Assembly (NCBI GenBank): GCA_016302965.1
Contig: JAEDMP010000061.1
Coordinates: 1 to 15,045 of the forward strand
DNA: 15,045 nt
Reading direction: 5' to 3'
Source of the DNA: Bacteroidaceae bacterium
GTDB taxonomy: Bacteria > Bacteroidota > Bacteroidia > Bacteroidales > Bacteroidaceae
Shown: positions 6,126 through 14,868 of the stretch, piece after piece
How the letters are laid out: every line of letters starts with the position of its first letter
How positions within the stretch are numbered: position 1 is the stretch's first letter
Translations under genes and position numbers: made by a program
The notes under the pieces: generated by a model
The model's input: the letters and a program-made list of their open reading frames with translations, nothing else
Databases searched by the model: none
Told to the model about the DNA's origin: nothing

Positions 6126-8336
6126 ATGGCAAAAACTATTTACTCCATGGCACTTCTGTGCCTTTTGATGGTTTGGGGAAGCAACGTCAGCGCCCAGACC
6201 TCGATGACAGCCCTTCCTGAGAGCGGAACCACATTGAAGGAACTCTCTGAAGTCGTGCTCACCTTCAACCAGGCCAGCACCACTGATTTGGGTGCCAAGG
6301 CTGCCGACGCGACCATCACCTCCGACAAGGACTACAATGCCGGTGTGACCATCGAATACGGTGAAACCGAGAATCAGATGAAACTGACCTTCAACAAGCT
6401 TACCGAAGAAGCCAACTACACCATCCAGGTGCCTGCAGGCGCCATCACCGCCGACGGCCAGGATGTAGGGGCATTCACCCTCAACTATACCATCGGCGAG
6501 GAGAAGCAGGCGACGCTGACTCCCGAACCCGGCGAGGTGAAATGGCTCTCTACCCTTATCTATCATTATCCTGCCGGTACCACCCTCAACAATGTATACG
6601 GGGCAAAACCTGCCACCATCGAAGGTCCCGACGGTTTCAGGACGGTGCTGATTCCCGAATTCAACTATCAGATTGGACCTGACAAATACACCCTGCGCCT
6701 GGCACGCATAGCCTCCCAAGCAGGCGAATATACCGTGACCATTCCTGACAGCCTCATCAAATACACCAATACCAGCGACTGGTCGACGGTGTATCTGCCT
6801 GGCGGAACCTTCAAGTATAATGTCAGCGGTGGCGGACTGACCCAAACCAGCGTGACCCCCGCAGAGGCCATCAGCGCTTTCGACGCGTTCTCGGTCACCT
6901 TCCCGGATTACGACTCTATCAGCAAGAACCCCGACCTCATGCCCAACATCTATATCATGAAGGAGGGTCAGGACAATCAGGTGGCTTCTTTCTCGATGAA
7001 CTACAACATCACTGCTAAAGGCAATGTCATCAGCTACAAGAACCAGTACAGCAAACTCATCGATCCCGGCCACTACTATATGGCTTTCCCCGAAGGTTGC
7101 CTGTTGCTGGGCGAGGCCCAAGAGCCCTGTTCTCCCTTCATGGTGGAGTTTGACATCGTGGAGCCCGAACCCGTCAACATCGTGCTGACACCCGCTGACG
7201 GCAGCAAGGTGAACATGCTCAACCAGGTGCTCATCCAGTTCCCCGACAATGACGATGTGACCATGAACAGCGGTGCCCAGGTAAGCTTGAGCCGCATCAA
7301 AGAAGACGGCACCAGCATCAGCGTAGGTGGAGCATACGGCTCTTCCTCCATTGAGATGATGGACAGCAAGACCTACTGCGCCCATTTCAGCGGCATGGCC
7401 ATCGAAGACGGAACCTATGTCATCACCCTTAACAGGAACTCCTTCACCGTAGGCACCGGTTTCAACCAGGAGGTGACCGCTACCATCGAGTTTACGGCTC
7501 CCGAACTGGCAGAGCCCGTGCTCGACCCCGCCAACCAGGCCGTACTCGACAAAATCCAGCATTTCACCGTCAGCTTCCCCACAGAGACGGTTGTCAAACT
7601 GAACACTTATCTGAACAACAAGACCGTCTACCTCTACAAGGGTGCCGAACTGACGGACAACGGCTATGGCGGCATCGGCAACAGCCAAGTGGCCACAGCC
7701 AACAACTTCACAGCGGTAGAAGGAAGCACCAACAGCTTCACCTTCTCGCTCTCCAGCGCAGCCATCGAGGCTGGCGACTATACGATGGTATTCCCTGCCG
7801 GCGTCTTCCTCATGGGCGAGGATGAGCACAGCTTCAACGCCGCCGCCGAGTTCCACTACACGGCCACAGGCAATGGTGTCGACAAGATTGAGGTGACCCC
7901 CTCCGTACCCGTTGCCGCCCTCAGCGAGGTGACCATCACCTATATCAACGAGACCGCCATCTTTGCCCAAAACCAGTATCTGGGCTTCTCCCTCTACAAG
8001 GTGAACCCCGAACAGGCCTGGGATGACTACCAAGGCTATACCTCGAACGTGAAGATTGAAGGCAACCAATGTACCATCACGCTCGACAAGGAGTATACCG
8101 AGGCCGGCGAATACTATATCGACATCACCAACTGGAGCTTCTATCTGAGCGATGGCATCACCAGCAGCACACCCCAACGCGTCACCTTCACCATCGACCC
8201 GAACGCCGCAACAGGCATCAACGAAGTGAGCAGCGACCAGGCAAAGAAGGTTGCCTACAATCTGGCTGGCCAGCGCGTAGCTCCGAACACCAAGGGGCTG
8301 GTGATCCTGAACAACAAGAAGTATATCAACAAATAA
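6126..8336 (+). CDS. Secreted protein of six Ig-like repeats with C-terminal sorting tail
   Basis: 736-residue exported protein of unknown function. Signal peptide 1-23 (cleavage after NVSA, before QTS). The remainder is six diverged repeats of about 100-120 residues, starting near 29, 130, 242, 352, 465 and 588. Each opens with a '(L/V)xP..G...L....(V/I)TF/FP' strand and closes with '(A/D)G.Y.(V/I)..P.G....G', then a final strand; the first looks like an SbsA-type Ig-like (Big_5) domain. The tail 697-736 (GINEV ... YNLAGQRV ... KGLVILNNKKYINK) is the Prevotella/Bacteroidales C-terminal signal resembling short type IX sorting domains. No catalytic motif is visible. First gene of a three-gene operon, 22 nt before the protease; likely an extracellular or surface structural or binding protein. 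The family assignment of the later repeats is uncertain. Confidence 0.85.
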   Translation: MAKTIYSMALLCLLMVWGSNVSAQTSMTALPESGTTLKELSEVVLTFNQASTTDLGAKAADATITSDKDYNAGVTIEYGETENQMKLTFNKLTEEANYTIQVPAGAITADGQDVGAFTLNYTIGEEKQATLTPEPGEVKWLSTLIYHYPAGTTLNNVYGAKPATIEGPDGFRTVLIPEFNYQIGPDKYTLRLARIASQAGEYTVTIPDSLIKYTNTSDWSTVYLPGGTFKYNVSGGGLTQTSVTPAEAISAFDAFSVTFPDYDSISKNPDLMPNIYIMKEGQDNQVASFSMNYNITAKGNVISYKNQYSKLIDPGHYYMAFPEGCLLLGEAQEPCSPFMVEFDIVEPEPVNIVLTPADGSKVNMLNQVLIQFPDNDDVTMNSGAQVSLSRIKEDGTSISVGGAYGSSSIEMMDSKTYCAHFSGMAIEDGTYVITLNRNSFTVGTGFNQEVTATIEFTAPELAEPVLDPANQAVLDKIQHFTVSFPTETVVKLNTYLNNKTVYLYKGAELTDNGYGGIGNSQVATANNFTAVEGSTNSFTFSLSSAAIEAGDYTMVFPAGVFLMGEDEHSFNAAAEFHYTATGNGVDKIEVTPSVPVAALSEVTITYINETAIFAQNQYLGFSLYKVNPEQAWDDYQGYTSNVKIEGNQCTITLDKEYTEAGEYYIDITNWSFYLSDGITSSTPQRVTFTIDPNAATGINEVSSDQAKKVAYNLAGQRVAPNTKGLVILNNKKYINK

Positions 8337-8358
8337 AAATGCACTGACACTTGGTCAC

Positions 8359-10605
8359 ATGAAAAAGATTGTATTATCATTGATGACCCTTTCGGGTATG
8401 CTGCCTGCTTTAGCGGGTAGCATACCCGGTTTTGATTGGATGAAATCGGGAAAAACGGTGTATTCCCTCCAGCTCCATCCCTCCTACAACAGGGTTGAAG
8501 TACGTAATCTGGACGGAGGCGGCTTTGTAATCAAGGCCGGCGAAAACCTCGTGGGATACAACGACAAGCACCACTTTGACCCTGCCACTGCCGCTCCTGC
8601 CCTGATAGAGTGGATGCACGCTCTGGCAGCACAACCCACCACCACCACCTCCGGGAAGGCTTCGGTAGAGAAAGCCTTCAGCACCACAGCGGTCTTCCCC
8701 CTGCTGGGCGAAATCAGCTGGAACCAGGATGCACCTTTCAACAACGACTGCCCACAATATGAGTTGGGAAAGACGTCGCCCACAGGCTGCGTCGCCACAG
8801 CGATGGCACAGGTGATGTACTACCACCAATGGCCCAAACAAGGAGAAGGCAGCCACAGCTATGCACCAGCCATTCTCTCCGGCAACACCCTCAGCGCCAA
8901 CTTCGGTGAAACTACCTACCGATGGGATGCCATGCTGCCCCATTACACCGCTACGAGCAGTGACGAAAGCTGTGATGCAGTGGCAGAACTGATGCTCCAT
9001 TGCGGCGTAGCCGTCGATATGGTCTACTACTCGCAGAGCGGAGCCTCTGACACCATCGTTCCCAAGGCCCTCAGCTCTTATTTCCGCTATGACCACTCCA
9101 TGGCCTACCGCAAGCGCGAACACTACCCCACCAACGAATGGCTCCGCATCATCCACGACGAGCTGGCAGCAGGGCGACCCGTACTGGCCTATGGAAAGTC
9201 ATCTTCGGGAGGTCATGCCTACGTGTTCGATGGAATGGACGAAAACGGACTCATCCACGTGAACTGGGGATGGGGCGGCATGAGCAACGGCTACTTCAAT
9301 ACCTCGGCACTCACCCCTGCCTCACAAGGCATCGGCGGCAGTGACGGCGGCTTCAACTATTCACAACGTATCATCACCGGCATCCGCCCCCGCATCGAAG
9401 GTGAACACAACGATGATGCCGTGGAACTGGCTTCCACGGAAGGACTCACCACCTCGAAGAGCAAAATCAGCCAAGGCGGCGAGGTGACCGTCAAACTGTC
9501 GGGCAAGGTGAAGAACCATGGCTGGCAGAAGAGTACCTTCGACTATGGTGTCGAACTGGTGGATGACCAGGGCAACAGCATAGCCCTGTTTGAGGGACCG
9601 AAAACCCAAACGCTCGACATGGAGGAGTCGGCTTACGGACCTTCCTTCGGCAGCATCAGTCTGGGGCATCTGACACCCGGTTCCTATACACTTCGTCCCG
9701 TATGCCGAACAAGCGGAGGAACGGGAGCGTGGCAGCCTGTGCGCGACCATTACATCGGCTATCCGAACATTTTGCGTGTCACCGCCACCGAATCGCAGAT
9801 TCTTTTCGAAGCGCCCGACTACTTCTGTCTGAAAGCCTGTGGAACCGAACTGCCCGAGACCATCTACAGCGGGGTGCCTACCCTCATCACCACCCAAGTG
9901 AAGAATACAGGCGACGTGGAGTATCACGGCGAAATCAAAGTGCAGTTGCGCAATGCCCAAAACAGCATCGTCGCCACTACCAAGAACTATATCATCGACC
10001 TGCTGCCGGACGAGGAGACCAGCATCCGTTTCACCGATGCCTATCAGGTGGAAGCAGGTGAGTATACACTCTGCATCGTAGATGATGACGGCACCCTCAT
10101 CAGCGCCCGACAGACCGTGAACGTGAAGGAAACGGCCGAGATGGGTACGCCCTACTCCACCGAAGCACTGCGCATCGTGAAGGCCGACCGCCACGCGTTC
10201 ACTGCCGAGGCGAAAATCTCAGTGAACAACGGCCTCTGCGGCGGACTGCTCTATACCTATATATATACGACCGACAACAAGATGGCAGGCTGCCTCTTCC
10301 CCGAATATGTCTTGGTGGAAAACGGACAGACAGCCACCATCGTGATGCAGGGCAGTTTCGAGAATGCCGTAGAGGGAGCAACCTACCGCGCCCGTCTGGC
10401 TTTCAACAACGACGGAAGCAATATTTTCTTCCTCAACGACGAACTTTCTTCCATCTACTTTACCTTTGGCACTGCCGATGGCATCCGCGAGGTTCAACAG
10501 GAGAAGACGGCTGAGCAGCCCAGCTTCCGTCTCTCGGGACAGCGCACTGGCAGTGATGCACGAGGACTGATAATCCGCAACGGAAAATTAATGATCAACA
10601 AATAA
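8359..10605 (+). CDS. C10 family (streptopain/interpain-like) secreted cysteine protease
   Basis: 748-residue secreted papain-fold protease of the SpeB family (MEROPS C10), related to Prevotella intermedia interpain A. Signal peptide 1-19. A SpeB-type propeptide follows (about 21-105: GGGFVIKAGENLVGY ... APALIEWMHAL). Catalytic domain about 110-345: nucleophile Cys144 in SPTGCVATAMAQVMYYHQWP, catalytic His286 in SSGGHAYVFDGMDE, then Asn302-Trp303 in VNWGWGG; the 16-residue His-Asn spacing equals that of SpeB. Three beta-rich modules follow (about 355-478, 480-590 CARDB-like with NTGDVEYHGEIKV, 595-705), then the tail 708-748 (GIREV ... FRLSGQR ... RGLIIRNGKLMINK). It should be made as a zymogen and autoprocessed. 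Proteins of this family degrade host proteins; the substrate here is unknown. No separate small SpeB-inhibitor gene lies beside it. It lies 22 nt after the Ig-repeat gene and 4 nt before the adhesin-like gene. Confidence 0.93.
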   Translation: MKKIVLSLMTLSGMLPALAGSIPGFDWMKSGKTVYSLQLHPSYNRVEVRNLDGGGFVIKAGENLVGYNDKHHFDPATAAPALIEWMHALAAQPTTTTSGKASVEKAFSTTAVFPLLGEISWNQDAPFNNDCPQYELGKTSPTGCVATAMAQVMYYHQWPKQGEGSHSYAPAILSGNTLSANFGETTYRWDAMLPHYTATSSDESCDAVAELMLHCGVAVDMVYYSQSGASDTIVPKALSSYFRYDHSMAYRKREHYPTNEWLRIIHDELAAGRPVLAYGKSSSGGHAYVFDGMDENGLIHVNWGWGGMSNGYFNTSALTPASQGIGGSDGGFNYSQRIITGIRPRIEGEHNDDAVELASTEGLTTSKSKISQGGEVTVKLSGKVKNHGWQKSTFDYGVELVDDQGNSIALFEGPKTQTLDMEESAYGPSFGSISLGHLTPGSYTLRPVCRTSGGTGAWQPVRDHYIGYPNILRVTATESQILFEAPDYFCLKACGTELPETIYSGVPTLITTQVKNTGDVEYHGEIKVQLRNAQNSIVATTKNYIIDLLPDEETSIRFTDAYQVEAGEYTLCIVDDDGTLISARQTVNVKETAEMGTPYSTEALRIVKADRHAFTAEAKISVNNGLCGGLLYTYIYTTDNKMAGCLFPEYVLVENGQTATIVMQGSFENAVEGATYRARLAFNNDGSNIFFLNDELSSIYFTFGTADGIREVQQEKTAEQPSFRLSGQRTGSDARGLIIRNGKLMINK

Positions 10606-10609
10606 CCCC

Positions 10610-13600
10610 ATGAAAATTCTAACCCTATCCATGACGCTCCTGATGAGCGTCGCCCTTTGGGCACAGAACCCGGGCGCACCACGCCTGCCCGGACAGCGCC
10701 TGGCAACGACACCCGTCGCATTTGCCAAACCAGCCGGCATCGCCAAGGCACCCGGCACCCACAGCACACAGGTGAAAGTGGATGAATCCGCACCCCGCAG
10801 CACCGTCATGAAACAGAGTGTCCCCAACGCGGACGCCTCGCTGCTGGATGGCCGCACCATCTACGGTGCCATGATCAACAGCCTCCAATGGGCCGACTGT
10901 TCCATCACACAAGTGCCCTACGGCATCTATTCATTCACGCTGAGCGAAACCCCGGATCCGCAAGCATGTATCTCTGATATGAACTACAACTTCATGTCGG
11001 CTGCTTGGGGACGCGACCGCCACTATGGCATCTACGTGATGAATGTGATGGGGATCATCAACGGCACCCGAAATGTTCTGATTGACACGAAAAACTGGAA
11101 AGAGACCTCGAACATCATCGTCGACCCTGACAAAGGCACCTACTCATTGGTTGCCTCAACCATGGCCTACGACCCCACCGATGACCAGTTCTACGGATTC
11201 CAGTACAAGGAAGACCTCTCGGGGCTGAATTGGGTGCGCATCAACACCGCCACCGCCGAGTTCGAGCAGATAGCCAACTACCGTGGCAACACCCAGGTGA
11301 TGACGCTGGCAGCCACCCCCGGCGGTCAGTTCTACTATATTGACTCGGCAGGCGACCTCTATACACTGAACAAGAAGAACGGCCGCAGTTCCTTGGTGGG
11401 AAATACGGGAGTGAGCGTCGGCCTGTACAACCAGGCCATGACTTACGACGGCAAGACCGGCCAGTTCCTGTGGGCGGCCCAAACCAGCGAGGGCAGTGAA
11501 CTGTTGCTCGTCAATCCTGCCACCGCCGAGACCCAACGGGTGGCACGCTTCAAGAATAACGAACAGTTTGTCTCGCTCTATATCACCTCTGCGGAAGCAC
11601 CCGACGAGGCTCCCGCCGCCGTGGGACGTCCCCAACTGAAATATGAGGCCAACGGATCGCTCAACGGCAACATCAGTTTCACCCTGCCCTCAAAGACCTA
11701 CGGTGGCAGTACGCTTACGGGCGACCTGAACCTCAACGTATGGCTCGACGGTGAGAACCTCAAAGGCGAGAGCGTGGCTGCGGGCAGTGGCTCCGTCACA
11801 ATTCCCGTGAGTCTGGACGAGGGAAACCACTATATCGCCATCACCACCGACAATGAAGCAGGCTTCTCCCCCCTCCGTCAGATTTACCAGTATGCCGGTT
11901 ACGACACCCCCGTAGCAGTCGATACCGTCTGCTTTGAACAGGCCGAAGGCAAGAACAAACTGACCTGGACAGCCGCCGCCACCGGTGCCAATGCCGGTGT
12001 GAACCGGGGCTTTGTGGATGCCGACGCGCTCAGCTACACCGTGCAGAGGATGCCCGACAGCGTAGTGGTTGCGACGGGACTCAAGGAGTGCAACTTCGAG
12101 GAACCAACCCCCAACGACATGCACCTCTATTACTATCAGGTATATGCCGTCAACCGCAACCACGTGAGCGCTCTGACCGAATCGAACCATATTCTCTGCG
12201 GCGATGCCTTCACCGTGCCCTATAAGCAGGAGTTTGCCGACCCGATTACGCTAAAAGACTATTTCACCGTCGTAGACCATGACGGCGACGGCAACACATG
12301 GCAACAAGGCTATACCACCGAGGTGCGTTTAGACTATATGAAAAAGGCGGATGCCGACGACTGGCTCATCTCGCCTGCCATCACAATGGAGAGCGGCAAG
12401 AAATACCGCTTTGCCATGGAGATGAAAATCTTTACCAAACAATATCCCGAAGACTTCGATATCCTGGTAGGCACCAATCCTGAAGATCTCAGTTCGTTCC
12501 ACCTCGTAAAAAGCGAGCGCGACTTCACCCGCATCGCCAGTGACTTCGACTATTATACGACCGACTTCATCATCGATGAGACGGCCGAATATCACGTGGC
12601 CGTGCGCTACTGCTCGAAGAAGGATTCTGAGGCCTCTCTGATGATGATCCGCAACTTTGGCGTCAGTCTGGTGGGCAACACGCTGGCACCGGCACAGGCA
12701 TCCGGGATGACTGTCACCCCCGACGCCAACGATGCGCTGAAAGCCACCATCCGCTTCACCACACCTACCCTCAACCTCAACGACGAGGCGGTAGCTGCAC
12801 TGACCCGGGTGACCATCACCCGTGATGATGACCCCACGGTGCTGAAGAGCTTTGAGGCTCCTGCAGCAGGAGCCGTACTCAGCTGGACCGACGAAACCGT
12901 TCCATCCGTAGGTTTGCACAGCTATACCGTAACCGCCGAGAATGCCCACGGAAGCGGTGAGCCCCTCACCATTGAGCAGTTTATCGGTATCTATGCAGCC
13001 CCCTATTTCACCGACTTCGAGGATGAGCGCTATGCCAGATTGTGGACTGCGGAAGCCTTTGGCATCGACGACCCCAACGGTTGGTATGGTTGGGCATGGA
13101 AAGAGAACACCAACACCCATGGCCGCTTCTTCGAACTCTATTACTATACCATGACCGCAGGAGATGTGAACCTCTGGCTCTATTCTCCCCAGTTCAGGAT
13201 GGAGAAGGATGCCGTTTATACGCTGAATTACGACGGACAGTTCTATGACCCGGGCAACGGTGCCGTAAAATACGACCTGTATCAGGGAACCGGGGCTGCT
13301 GCCGACCAGATGGACAAACATCTGGCATCGCTCGCCACCAGTCTCACCCAACAGAGTGAAGAACTGTTCTTCGTCAACCGTGAAACGGGCAAATATCACC
13401 TGGGCATCAATGCCCATAGCATAGAGAAATACGCCTATATCAGTGCCTGGCTCGACAATGTGTCACTCACCTACCGCACCTCGGCACTGGCACCGTTTAC
13501 CATCACCCACTACAAGAGTGAAGCCGACCGAAGCGGCCAGTTGATAGCCAACCTGTCGTTTGTCACGCCCGCCGTCAACTACTATGAGGAGACGCTTGAC

Positions 13601-14794
13601 CCGAATGAGGAAATGACCGTCAAGGTATTCCGCGGACGCGAGGCCAACAGTCTTGCCTACACCGGCAAAGCCAAGGCTGGAGCAAAGGTGGAATGGACGG
13701 ACGAGAACGCCCAGAAGGGATTGAACTATTATACCATCTACTGCGAAAACCAGCATGGCAGGAGCGAACTGTTCCGCGACACGCTATTTGTGGGTCGCGA
13801 CGTACCCGGACTGGTTGAGAACCTGAAGTTGCGCGGCAGCCAGGACAACAAGGACGTAGTCATCAGTTGGGATGCACCCTCGACAGGTGCCAATGGTGGC
13901 GTGATGATCAACGATGAACTGACTTACAGCGTCTATCGCTACGACATCGCCAACGACAGCCGCACCCTGATTGAAGACCAGCTCACCTCCACCACCTATA
14001 CCATCGAGCGCGAAATGGGTCCCCAGGAACTGGTTTACTACGCCGTATCGGCTACCATGGCTACCGAGGGTGAGGGCAATGCACTGGCATCGGCCATCGT
14101 GATTGGCCAGCTCTACGACCTGCCCTTCCACGAGTCGTTCGCCAATGCCACCGTCACCACCACCCTTTGGCAGGCAGTGCCTGTTGTTCAGGGAGCCACC
14201 TCGGCCGGACTCGACAATCCCACTGGCGGTACTTACAACCAGTGTGCCGGTCCGCAGGATGAGGATGGCGGTTGCGCCTATATCTACAATGGCTATCAGG
14301 ATGCCGTTTCGGGAGCCATCCTCGCTTCTCCCAAGATGCGCCTCAACGAGAGCACGGGCAACCAGCTGAGTTTCTGGGCCTACCACTATGAGCAGAAGAC
14401 TACCAACCCCGCCTACGTGCAGGTGATTGTCTCTGCCGATGATGCGCCTTACGAAACCGTCAGCCTGGCCAAGTTCAAGGTGAGCGGCGCAGAAGAAACA
14501 GGCTGGAAGGAACATGTGGTCAACCTCGACAGCTACCGCCACTCCAACTATGTATCAGTGGGCTTCTTCGGAACCACTGGCGGCTATCAGGAGGTCATCT
14601 ACCTCGACAATGTGACGGTGAGCAACCCGACGGCTGACGGCATCGCCGAGATTCCCGCTGCAGAAGCCTTGCAGCAGGCACCGACCTACAACCTTGCCGG
14701 CCAGCGTATTCAGGACGGCTACCAAGGCATCGTCATCACCCGAGGCAAGAAGTTGTTCACCAATGGCAGAAAGATGATTCCCTTGAAGCAATAA
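10610..14794 (+). CDS. Large secreted adhesin-like protein: beta-propeller-like N-terminus, FnIII-like and three choice-of-anchor-J-like modules
   Basis: 1394-residue exported protein, four bases after the protease stop. Signal peptide 1-18 (ALWA, then QNPG). A Pro/Ala-rich segment (about 20-75) leads into a propeller-like domain (about 85-335) with recurring 'YD..t.qfy....l..in..ta' blades. Then come Ig/FnIII-like modules interleaved with three 'cleaved adhesin'/choice-of-anchor-J-like domains: about 537-690 (PYKQEFADP ... DDWLISPAI), 797-950 (PYFTDFEDE ... LWLYSPQF) and 1171-1342 (PFHESFA ... AILASPKM ... IYLDNVTV). The first carries a DxDGDGNTW motif (556-564), a likely calcium site. The tail starting at G1344 has GIAEI and YNLAGQR but ends about ten residues beyond the usual length. 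This module type occurs in gingipain haemagglutinin regions, so binding to host protein, glycan or heme carriers is plausible. No enzyme motif is seen; exact domain boundaries are by eye. Confidence 0.85.
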   Translation: MKILTLSMTLLMSVALWAQNPGAPRLPGQRLATTPVAFAKPAGIAKAPGTHSTQVKVDESAPRSTVMKQSVPNADASLLDGRTIYGAMINSLQWADCSITQVPYGIYSFTLSETPDPQACISDMNYNFMSAAWGRDRHYGIYVMNVMGIINGTRNVLIDTKNWKETSNIIVDPDKGTYSLVASTMAYDPTDDQFYGFQYKEDLSGLNWVRINTATAEFEQIANYRGNTQVMTLAATPGGQFYYIDSAGDLYTLNKKNGRSSLVGNTGVSVGLYNQAMTYDGKTGQFLWAAQTSEGSELLLVNPATAETQRVARFKNNEQFVSLYITSAEAPDEAPAAVGRPQLKYEANGSLNGNISFTLPSKTYGGSTLTGDLNLNVWLDGENLKGESVAAGSGSVTIPVSLDEGNHYIAITTDNEAGFSPLRQIYQYAGYDTPVAVDTVCFEQAEGKNKLTWTAAATGANAGVNRGFVDADALSYTVQRMPDSVVVATGLKECNFEEPTPNDMHLYYYQVYAVNRNHVSALTESNHILCGDAFTVPYKQEFADPITLKDYFTVVDHDGDGNTWQQGYTTEVRLDYMKKADADDWLISPAITMESGKKYRFAMEMKIFTKQYPEDFDILVGTNPEDLSSFHLVKSERDFTRIASDFDYYTTDFIIDETAEYHVAVRYCSKKDSEASLMMIRNFGVSLVGNTLAPAQASGMTVTPDANDALKATIRFTTPTLNLNDEAVAALTRVTITRDDDPTVLKSFEAPAAGAVLSWTDETVPSVGLHSYTVTAENAHGSGEPLTIEQFIGIYAAPYFTDFEDERYARLWTAEAFGIDDPNGWYGWAWKENTNTHGRFFELYYYTMTAGDVNLWLYSPQFRMEKDAVYTLNYDGQFYDPGNGAVKYDLYQGTGAAADQMDKHLASLATSLTQQSEELFFVNRETGKYHLGINAHSIEKYAYISAWLDNVSLTYRTSALAPFTITHYKSEADRSGQLIANLSFVTPAVNYYEETLDPNEEMTVKVFRGREANSLAYTGKAKAGAKVEWTDENAQKGLNYYTIYCENQHGRSELFRDTLFVGRDVPGLVENLKLRGSQDNKDVVISWDAPSTGANGGVMINDELTYSVYRYDIANDSRTLIEDQLTSTTYTIEREMGPQELVYYAVSATMATEGEGNALASAIVIGQLYDLPFHESFANATVTTTLWQAVPVVQGATSAGLDNPTGGTYNQCAGPQDEDGGCAYIYNGYQDAVSGAILASPKMRLNESTGNQLSFWAYHYEQKTTNPAYVQVIVSADDAPYETVSLAKFKVSGAEETGWKEHVVNLDSYRHSNYVSVGFFGTTGGYQEVIYLDNVTVSNPTADGIAEIPAAEALQQAPTYNLAGQRIQDGYQGIVITRGKKLFTNGRKMIPLKQ

Positions 14795-14812
14795 GATACC
14801 AATCCTGTCATC

Positions 14813-14868
14813 CATTACACAGCAAGAGGGCTGACTCCGTTGGGAGTCAGCCCTCTTGGTATGTAATG
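14813..14868. terminator. Long hairpin after the operon (probable transcription end)
   Basis: A perfect 16-bp stem (CAAGAGGGCTGACTCC, 14823-14838, with its complement at 14843-14858) and a GTTG loop. CATTAC/GTAATG (14813-14818, 14863-14868) continues it below a four-base mismatched bulge. It begins 19 nt after the operon's last stop. There is no T-run on either side, so it is not a textbook intrinsic terminator; it may stop transcription by stem strength or protect the mRNA 3' end. Confidence 0.55.

Noticed and set aside
6108..8177. 689-codon open frame on the - strand opposite the Ig-repeat gene
   Set aside because: It mirrors the + strand gene across its length. Its translation is a G/V/H/A-rich low-information string with no domain, whereas the + strand product has a signal peptide, repeats and a sorting tail. 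Codon bias leaves the antisense frame open.
8610..9160. Possible separate small SpeB-inhibitor gene near the protease
   Set aside because: No short + or - strand frame with a signal peptide or inhibitor-like pattern is free of the protease coding region, and the gaps of 22 and 4 nt leave no room.
10255..10272. TA-rich run CTATATATATAC as a microsatellite or promoter
   Set aside because: It is within the protease reading frame (LYTYIYTTD), short, and has no TAnnTTTG box near it.
12329..13417. 362-codon open frame on the - strand opposite the adhesin-like gene
   Set aside because: Antisense shadow of the same compositional kind; no start context, signal or domain.
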